Origin: Neolecta irregularis DAH-3
Lineage: Eukaryota > Ascomycota > Neolectomycetes > Neolectales > Neolectaceae
DNA length: 14,624 nucleotides
Reading direction: 5' to 3'
Assembly (NCBI GenBank): GCA_001929475.1
Contig: LXFE01003920.1
Span: 625-15,248 of the forward strand
How positions within the stretch are numbered: position 1 is the stretch's first letter; each line of letters starts with the position of its first letter. Below the pieces are notes generated by a model that saw only the letters and a list, made by a program, of their open reading frames with translations, was not told the origin of the DNA and ran no database searches. Both the position numbers and the translations under genes were made by a program. Positions 9,010-14,624 of this stretch are shown in pieces.

Positions 9010-9044
9010 TGACGTCATTCCGTACTTCTAAACTAAAAACCCCT
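9010..9044. promoter_or_regulatory. CRE-type site TGACGTCA with a nearby CCCCT stress element
   Basis: The perfect 8-bp palindrome TGACGTCA (9010-9017) is the consensus for ATF/CREB bZIP factors. CCCCT (9040-9044) is the fungal stress-response element core. Together they look like an upstream regulatory block, yet no recognised gene start lies downstream within 3 kb on the plus strand. Confidence 0.4.
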
Positions 9045-9296
9045 CCAAAAAGCAGGGTCTTTTTCGGCAGGCAAAGAATAACATCTGCAACCTTGCGCAC
9101 AGTCCTTTCTGATGCTCAACAGCTTCGATCCTTGTAAAGATTGCGATTTAGTATCCAAAACGGGGTTGTTTCAGTAAGTTTGTGCTAAAACGGAGCCATC
9201 CTATAAAATATCTCTAGTCAAAATTTGCCTTTCTCAAGCCATGTTTTCATTCTCTTCGCCATATCGTATCCAGAACGAAATACTAAGAATTAGAGC

Positions 9297-9336
9297 GGAT
9301 GAAAGAAGGATTGTACATATCCTTTCGGATTCATCC
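9297..9336. repeat. Imperfect stem-loop in the intergenic region
   Basis: GGATGAA (9297-9303) pairs with TTCATCC (9330-9336). Inside it AAGGAT (9306-9311) pairs with ATCCTT (9319-9324) around a 7-nt loop. The internal loop is asymmetric. It could be a chance fold. Confidence 0.35.
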
Positions 9337-9442
9337 AGTCCTTTTAAAAATTCTTGACTGTCTGCAATCCCACCTCGTTGATTCTGACTATGATCTGTAA
9401 TCAAACTAGTTCTTTGGCGTAAGGTCTAGTGAATCAGGACCT

Positions 9443-9691
9443 TTGTATAAGAAAATCGGCGGTACATTTATTATGATATCTATCAATCCATCATCTTCAA
9501 ACCTAGCGTATAAAAATGACACAAGATGGCGTGGCTTACATATTCACGAGTTTCTCTCCAAGCGCATACCAGTAAGGGCTCAATCCTCTTACATCAAGGG
9601 CCTTTGGATCTGCTTTCAAGGCATTTCTGACTCGAGAAGAGTAAGCATCCGGGACATGAATTGTCAAAAACTCGCTAATTTTCAGCAATAA
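9443..9691 (+). other. Possible exon region of an unrecognised gene, with an intron-like sequence at 9641-9685
   Basis: GTAAGC at 9641, CGCTAAT branch-like sequence and TTTTCAG at 9685 make a 45-nt unit that fits the size and signals of the confirmed introns here. It lies in an open frame ending at TAA 9689-9691; the intron is a multiple of three, so splicing keeps the same stop (SDSRRQ). A second candidate intron is 9472-9516 (GTACAT...CCTAG). The translated product matches no family I know and the true 5' end is not found. It could be a small gene, a gene remnant or a noncoding RNA. Confidence 0.25.
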
Positions 9692-9967
9692 AGACCCCTA
9701 GAGACGTGCTTGAGATATAACATTTCCGAAAGCCATAGTGGCAACTGAATACGGGTCCCCTTATTAATCTTGAGAGTTAGCTATCGTAGGACAAATGGAT
9801 GTACATCGCTATCCGCGTTGCCTTCTATATAGCCGAGCCCGGGAACTTCGAGATCAAAAGTGCAAGGGATTTTCTACATGTTAATTGGTTGAAGCAAATG
9901 TAATGGACTTGATTGTCTGCGAGTATCGCGTCAATATCGTAATATGTATTTAACATGATGGATTAAA

Positions 9968-9991
9968 CACGTGAGAACGAGAAAACACGTG
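9968..9991. promoter_or_regulatory. Pair of CACGTG boxes
   Basis: AAACACGTG occurs twice as a direct repeat, with CACGTG at 9968-9973 and 9986-9991 (18 bp apart). This suits paired bHLH-factor binding. The site lies about 100 bp beyond the 3' end of the acyltransferase gene, not next to a recognised promoter. Confidence 0.35.
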
Positions 9992-10089
9992 GTGGTAACG
10001 TACAAACTTGCTAACCATAATGAAATATCCCTTTTCCGCCAATCAATCCTTGGATAATAAAGAGAGCAGGAATGGAAAAAATACATATA

Positions 10090-12385
10090 TCATTCTTCCT
10101 TGCTCTTTCCACTCCGAGTCATCTCCAAGCCTGGATCTATATCAACAGGCATATTAGAATCGCTGCTCTTTCGTCGCTGCTGTCTGCGCTGCTGCATTTC
10201 CGCGCTGATACGTCTATTCAGCTCGTCAAATGGCACCGAAGAATCCAATTGGCTTAACTGACTGACCTCCACGCCGCCGGAGACACTGGCATTTCGGCTT
10301 CGAGTACGAGAAGGCGGCTGACTCGCGAAGAAGCCAATATTTGCAAATGATTCGTTTCGCGGAAGGATATCTTGCACTGGAACCTGCATGTGATGTTTTG
10401 AAGAGATAGAGGAAATCCTTGTTGTAGAACTGGGAAGTTCAGATGCAGCGATCACACGACTTGCATCAAAATCGGGAAATATTTCGGGACCGAGAGTATT
10501 TATCATTTCTGTAAGCTGAGTTGCAAGTTGTTCCCGTGTTTGTCGGAGTCTCTGAATTGTGCTCGCGCTTTTAGGATTTAATGCCATAAACAGTGGTCGG
10601 ATTGATCTAAAATAAGAAATGGGGGGAAATTCTAGCCACATACTTCCAAATATCCAAACCGCTTTCTCCGAATCGTAAAGCAAAAAAGGAAACGCTAGGA
10701 AGAACCAATCCGGTAAGCGCTGGAACAATCCATAAAGAGCGCCACTCATCCTCTGGCCAAATACCCATCTTCCAAACGATAAATGTAGTAACCAAGGAAT
10801 AGTAGGTATAAAGAATCGGAGTCATCGCTATCGCTACGAGAACTTTCCAACTTCCAAGAACATCTTTCCCAGAAATCTTCACAGTACTAGCCTTCAAAGC
10901 CTCTGAGGCTTTCCTTTTCGAGATCACCTTTGTCGCAATGAATACGGGACTAAACAAGAGAGTTCCGGGTAACGCAGCAAGACCAAACCAAATTAAAAAT
11001 ACGGTTCTCCAAAGAAGAAGTAATAAAAGTCTATGAGTCGCGACAACGCGCTGATTTTGAACCTGATGATCTCGAATTCCTAAAATGTACAACTGCCGGT
11101 TATAATTAAGCACTTGTTGGCGCAAGCTAGCCACTCTTGGATCGTTTTTGACGTGTTCATAACCGGAGATAAAACGACGGTTAAGTTCGACAATTTGGGG
11201 TAATGGAAGTTTCTTTCGGGCTGGTTTGTAGAGCCTTCTACCAGCTTGAATAACCTACAGTGAGAATCCATTGATTTTTGACTGGAATGAATACTTGGAG
11301 AGTCTCGTAATCTGGAGTTGTTACAGTCACTGATCTCAATGCATCCGCAATCAATGCAAGAAGATCGCTGGTAGCCTTGCGTTTTTCGGTATCACCTTGT
11401 TGATATTGTGCTATCAATTCAGGCGGTATTTCTAGCGGGTTCCCGAATTCTATGACTGCCCTTGATCGAAATCTATGGGCGTGGAAATAATTCATTCCAC
11501 AAGGCACAATTGTCAACCCAGATTCCGGGTTTCGGGCCAAGGCACCCAAAGCCATGATTGCAACACCAGCTGTGGCTGTTAGAAACTGCTGAGAGTGTGG
11601 ATTGCCTTTCAAAGGTAGCAGATCTGGACGATCGTGACTTCCCCCTTCTGGAAAAATCCCAATGCAGGCGCCTTTGTCCATCTGATTGTAGACTACTTCG
11701 TAGACTCTGTTTTGACTTATCTTTATTCCATATTTGAATTTTGTAGACGAAGAAAGAAAATCTTTTGCTTGAGAACCGACGAATCCTTTTACCAATGTGA
11801 GTTCTGTGTCTGATTCAATTGACGCAATTTCTGCTGACTCTCCCACACCTGGAAGGCATATTATCTGTTGAGGCTGCAGCTGAGACGTAAAGGTTGTGTC
11901 TTGGCCGGTAATTTTAAGGGGATTTCCGGCCGAGGCGTATCGTATCTTGCCAGTGCCGGGTTTTGCAAGGTCCTGCGCTCTTGCTACGGGTACTAGATGT
12001 CAATCCGGAGCGAATCGAGAGATGGGATACTGGACTGCATCGCGCGAGCTAGGGCGCCAATGATCATTCGCTTCATGCTCTTCTCCGCAATGAGGAACGA
12101 TACACGGCGACCTGCCTCGAGTCTAACTTGGCGCATTAGACATATTGGATCCAGAAACTGCAGATCAGCGACAACGTTGAAAGTGGCGAACAGACCTGGT
12201 TTGCATGCGGGGCCGCAACGAAGATCACGGGCCCGCGACGTGGAATTCTGAAAGAGCCTCTAGTCTTGATTTCGCGGAAGAAAAGGTCCGTCAGGACTGG
12301 GCTCAGTACAAATTAGGACAGGAGCCGTGCGCATCAAGAGCCAGGAAACGACATCGTAGATAAAATCGGATGCGCTGAGCGACAT
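10090..12385 (-). CDS. Glycerol-3-phosphate/dihydroxyacetone-phosphate O-acyltransferase (SCT1/GAT1 family), ER membrane
   Basis: First step of glycerolipid synthesis: acylates glycerol-3-phosphate (and probably DHAP) at sn-1. Exons in transcript order: 12385-12331, 12296-12196, 12157-12031, 11992-11606, 11569-11295, 11254-10644, 10606-10090; 690 residues, near the family size. Motif I is PHANQFLDP (H49, D55); EAGRRVSFLIAEKSM follows; motif III is FPEGGSHDR (208-216) then DLLPLKAG; motif IV is IVPCGMNYFHAH (244-255). C-terminal hydrophobic segments include the WRTVFLIWFGLAALPGTLLF region and two more before DIWK. The tail is polar and rich in Ser and Arg. Introns: 12297-12330 (34, GC), 12158-12195 (38), 11993-12030 (38), 11570-11605 (36, GC), 11255-11294 (40), 10607-10643 (37). 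The start gives MSLSASDFIYDVVSWLL, like fungal homologues. It is divergent from the F-box gene with only 137 bp between starts. Confidence 0.93.
11570..11605 (-). other. GC-AG intron 4 of the acyltransferase gene (36 nt)
   Basis: Donor AAAG|GCAATC, branch TTCTAAC, acceptor GCCACAG. Removal gives DLLPLK-AGVAIMALG, the family block. It is a multiple of three with no stop, so an unspliced reading inserts 12 extra residues (GNPHSQQFLTAT) right after catalytic motif III. Confidence 0.75.
12297..12330 (-). other. GC-AG intron 1 of the acyltransferase gene (34 nt)
   Basis: Donor ATGC|GCACGG, acceptor GCCCAG. Removal gives VVSWLLMLLTDLFFREI, the same spacing as homologues between the N-terminal hydrophobic stretch and DLFFREI. 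A 31-nt alternative (donor GCGCAC, acceptor ACTGAG) also begins with GC and adds one residue. No GT donor restores the frame while keeping the VVSWLL segment. Confidence 0.6.
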
Positions 12386-12522
12386 CGTCGTACTGCCTGG
12401 AACGACAGGCCTGACGTTGGTGGAGCGTGGACCTGCCAACCACCATGCCTCGCCAATTTCCCACCTTTCACCTCCTCCATTCTCCTTCCCATTCCCCCCA
12501 TTCCTCCCATTTCCCCTCAAAT
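12386..12522. promoter_or_regulatory. Compact divergent promoter between acyltransferase and F-box/WD40 genes
   Basis: Only 137 bp separate the chosen start codons. It contains a CCAAT (12453-12457), a short inverted repeat GCCTG/CAGGC (12395-12410) and a pyrimidine tract (about 12459-12516) leading into the F-box gene ATG. If the F-box gene instead starts at 12445, just 59 bp remain. Confidence 0.5.
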
Positions 12523-14213
12523 ATGCTCAACACCACCCAGCAACATGCCATAGATGAGGGTTTTACTGACGCCGAAGAAGAACCCACCCCAGATCTCCCG
12601 CCCTGGCTCTTGGGCCTGCAGCATGAGCAGAGAGCAGGTATTTGAACAGCACAAGGGTCTGCTCACATCCCAGACTTTGCATTGTCGCTTCTTTTAACCC
12701 TGCCGACTGCATATATTGCAAAGGTTAGCGAGAGATTAGTGCCATATCTGCACAGGGACTTTGTGACGGTATATAAAGCGCATATACCCCGTACTGAACC
12801 CAGACCCTCCCTTCAGAACTATGTATGCAGATATTTTCGTTTCTCTCAACTCGAGAGCTTCTCGCGGCAGCACTTGTTTCCAAATCCTGGCGCAGATTTG
12901 CGCTAGAACCTCGACTTTGGAGGAGTCTTTACTTTCTGAATGGCTGGAGCGTAAACGTGGATCGCATTGGCGAACTCGAAGGCATGCAGGATGATTGTAG
13001 TGATACACCCACATGCGATGACGAAGAAACAGAAACCGCATTGCATGCTGCTATGCACGATCGTCTCGTCGCTCCTATACGAAAACCACTCGTTCGTCAT
13101 CCCTCCGTTCAGCTACCTGTCCATTTGGCGGCTCCAAGAATTGACTACCCTTCATCACCTTCTCTCCCAGTCACTCCCAGACCTGATCTATACTTTCACC
13201 AAGGAAGATTAAACTGGCGCTATGTCTACCAACAACACCATCTGCTCGACCAAAATTGGAGGAATGGTAACTATACAGTCGAGAGCATTCCTCTTCCTCA
13301 GCAAATCGGTCACTCGGAAGGAACATATTGCATCCAATTCGATTCGAAGAAAATTGTCTCCGGATCACGAGACAAGAGCATTCGCGTATGGGATCTTGAA
13401 ACAAAGGAATGTAGACTTGTGCTGCAGGGTCATCAGGGAAGTGTGCTATGCCTGCAATTTATTGGCGACGAGATTGTCAGCGGTTCGAGCGATTCCTCCA
13501 TAATACTCTGGGATATACGCACAGCAAACATAAGGCGCATTTTTCGCAATCATACTGAAAGTGTGCTAAATATTCGATTTGATGATCGATACATAATATC
13601 CTGTTCAAAAGATCGGACTATCAAGGTATGGGATAGAAACGCAGTAGCTGGCGTCGATGGTGTGGTGTATAATTGTATCCGAACTCTTGCTGGTCACCGA
13701 GCCGCAGTCAATGCTGTTCAATTTCAAAAAAATCGAATTGTTAGTGCTAGCGGAGATCGAACTATTCGAGTCTGGGATCTTGAAACGGGTATTTGTCTTA
13801 AAACTATCGAAGGACACACTCGAGGTATCGCGTGCATCCAATTCGACGGTCGATTCGTGGTTTCTGGCAGTTCGGATCGTAGTATCAAGGTCTTTGATAT
13901 TGAGAATGGAGACAATGTGAATACATTAGAAGGCCATTCCGATCTCGTTAGGACTTTGCAAGCCGATCAGAACCGAATTGTTAGTGGAAGTTATGACGAG
14001 ACCATTCGAGTATGGGATGCAAAGAATGGTAAACTTGTCTGTGATTTGAGAAATGGACATAGTTCTAGGTATTTTTACAATTATTTGTGCTTTTCTAACT
14101 GCAGAATATTCAAACTTCAATACGACGCTCGGAGAATTGTTAGCTGTAGTCAAGATTCAAAGATTGTGATTTGGGATTTTGGCGCTGGGGTTGATTCTAC
14201 TTTATTTTCGTGA
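12523..14213 (+). CDS. F-box/WD40 repeat protein, beta-TrCP-like SCF substrate receptor
   Basis: Recruits substrates to an SCF (Skp1-Cullin-F-box) ubiquitin ligase. Exons: 12523-12637, 12674-12768, 12804-14068, 14105-14213; 527 residues. Introns are GT-AG: 36, 35 and 36 nt. The N-terminus has an acidic segment, then DLPPWLLGLQHEQRADFALS and a helical region before the F-box (about 71-118: TLPSELCMQIFSFLSTRELL... then WRRFALEPRLWRSLYF). After a Pro-rich linker, seven WD40 repeats (about 239-527) form a propeller; examples are IVSASGDRTIRVWDLETG and VVSGSSDRSIKVFDIENG. Repeats 4-6 resemble beta-TrCP closely (RAAVN, RGIAC, RIVSGSYD). The last intron is a multiple of three without a stop; splicing yields GHSSRIFKLQYDARRIVS, completing blade seven. 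The alternative ATG at 12445 would add 26 residues translated from the pyrimidine tract. Substrates are unknown. Confidence 0.93.
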
Positions 14214-14313
14214 TCTTTGAGGACCGGTGTGGTGTCCGGCGTAATATTAATACTCTTTGCATGTCTTTTCGCTTGGTAGGGTAGGGGGTAAATATCTACA
14301 TTTCCACTCGCAA
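14214..14313. other. Short convergent 3' intergenic gap
   Basis: 100 bp lie between the stop codons of the F-box gene and the HAD gene. No AATAAA is seen, so the 3' UTRs probably overlap. Confidence 0.4.
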
Positions 14314-14624
14314 TCAGAAGAATCCGTACTTTTTCAAGGGAAAATTCTCCAGCGACATCAAGATTTCGCCATTTGATCCTAATATCTCGTCTTTTTGAAC
14401 CCACACTTCTTCTAAGATTCTCGGATCAGGAACCCATATCACATTCATCCCCGCATCTTTTGCAGCCTCAACTCCTGGTACAGAATCCTCAAATACCTAT
14501 AAAGTCAACATTCTGCTGGGGAATACCGCACCAAGCATTCATTGGGTCTAACATCTTTAAGTCCAAGCATCTCTAGCGCTAGTAGGAAGATATCTCCCTT
14601 TGGTTTCCCGCGCCGTCCTTTCAT
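14314..14624 (-). CDS. HAD-superfamily phosphatase, GS1-like, C-terminal part, truncated by the window edge
   Basis: Exons in transcript order: 14624-14532 (open at the edge) and 14496-14314; the 35-nt intron 14497-14531 (GTGCGG...TTGAC...TATAG) joins ECL to VFEDSVPGVEAAKDAGM. Visible HAD motifs: the lysine motif in RRGKPKGDIFLLALEMLG and the acidic motif ECLVFEDSVPGVEAAKDAGM, followed by NVIWVPDP. The C-terminus SLENFPLEKYGF matches the ending of GS1/HDHD1-type phosphatases (pseudouridine-5'-phosphatase and related sugar-phosphate phosphatases). The catalytic N-terminal DxD motif and the cap lie outside the window, so substrate cannot be inferred. 92 residues are visible. Confidence 0.85.

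Larger units (their letters stand above)
8654..10089. other. 1.4-kb intergenic stretch without a recognised gene
   Basis: It lies between the 3' ends of the ferritin-fold gene and the acyltransferase gene. It holds a polyadenylation signal, a CRE-type site plus CCCCT, a TATA-like sequence (9202-9210), an imperfect hairpin, an intron-like sequence (9641-9685) and two CACGTG boxes, each listed or discussed separately. I find no tRNA, rRNA or transposon ends. It may hide a short, unrecognised or noncoding transcription unit. Confidence 0.5.

Noticed and set aside
8654-10089. tRNA or rRNA gene in the long intergenic stretch
   Set aside because: I found no B-box (GGTTCGANNCC) or cloverleaf pattern by eye.
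10072-10257. Plus-strand frame overlapping the acyltransferase 3' end
   Set aside because: It is the antisense shadow of the acyltransferase C-terminal exon.

Overview
The window reads as nuclear DNA of a fungus. Its gene families (CrtI/CarB phytoene desaturase, SCT1/GAT1-type acyltransferase, Rds1-like ferritin-fold protein, SLC35A nucleotide-sugar transporter) are typical of fungi, and most genes are cut by spliceosomal introns. The desaturase has details I associate with the CarB proteins of Mucoromycota and other early-diverging fungi (LMP after GPS, MRMAxTFQTMY, the length of the VHF..QLS..DLT stretch). That placement is from memory, not from a search.

Layout, left to right: (1) 1-921 minus, N-terminal part of a double-PAS sensor protein that runs off the left edge; (2) 1574-3404 plus, phytoene desaturase, head-to-head with the PAS gene across about 650 bp; (3) 3505-3738 minus, a possible small one-helix membrane protein; (4) 3889-4884 plus, an intronless BTB/POZ protein; (5) 5160-6441 minus, UDP-galactose/UDP-GlcNAc-type Golgi transporter; (6) 7610-8653 plus, secreted ferritin-fold protein with a likely GPI anchor; (7) 8654-10089, a long stretch without a recognised gene but with promoter-like motifs and one good intron-like sequence; (8) 10090-12385 minus, glycerol-3-phosphate/DHAP acyltransferase; (9) 12523-14213 plus, F-box/WD40 protein of the beta-TrCP type, sharing a very short divergent promoter with the acyltransferase; (10) 14314-14624 minus, C-terminal part of a GS1-like HAD phosphatase that runs off the right edge. 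The 275 bp between the convergent BTB and transporter genes show nothing distinct.

The breaks in the reading frames are almost all resolved by introns rather than mutations. I placed 25 introns by joining conserved protein segments. They are extremely short (34-46 nt, median 38, mean about 38). Five of them, three in the 5' half of the phytoene desaturase gene and two in the acyltransferase gene, appear to start with GC rather than GT, far above the roughly 1% usual in eukaryotes. This is the most unusual feature of the window. There is no evidence of an operon or a full metabolic cluster: the genes serve carotenoid synthesis, glycerolipid synthesis, glycosylation, ubiquitin ligation and sensing independently.
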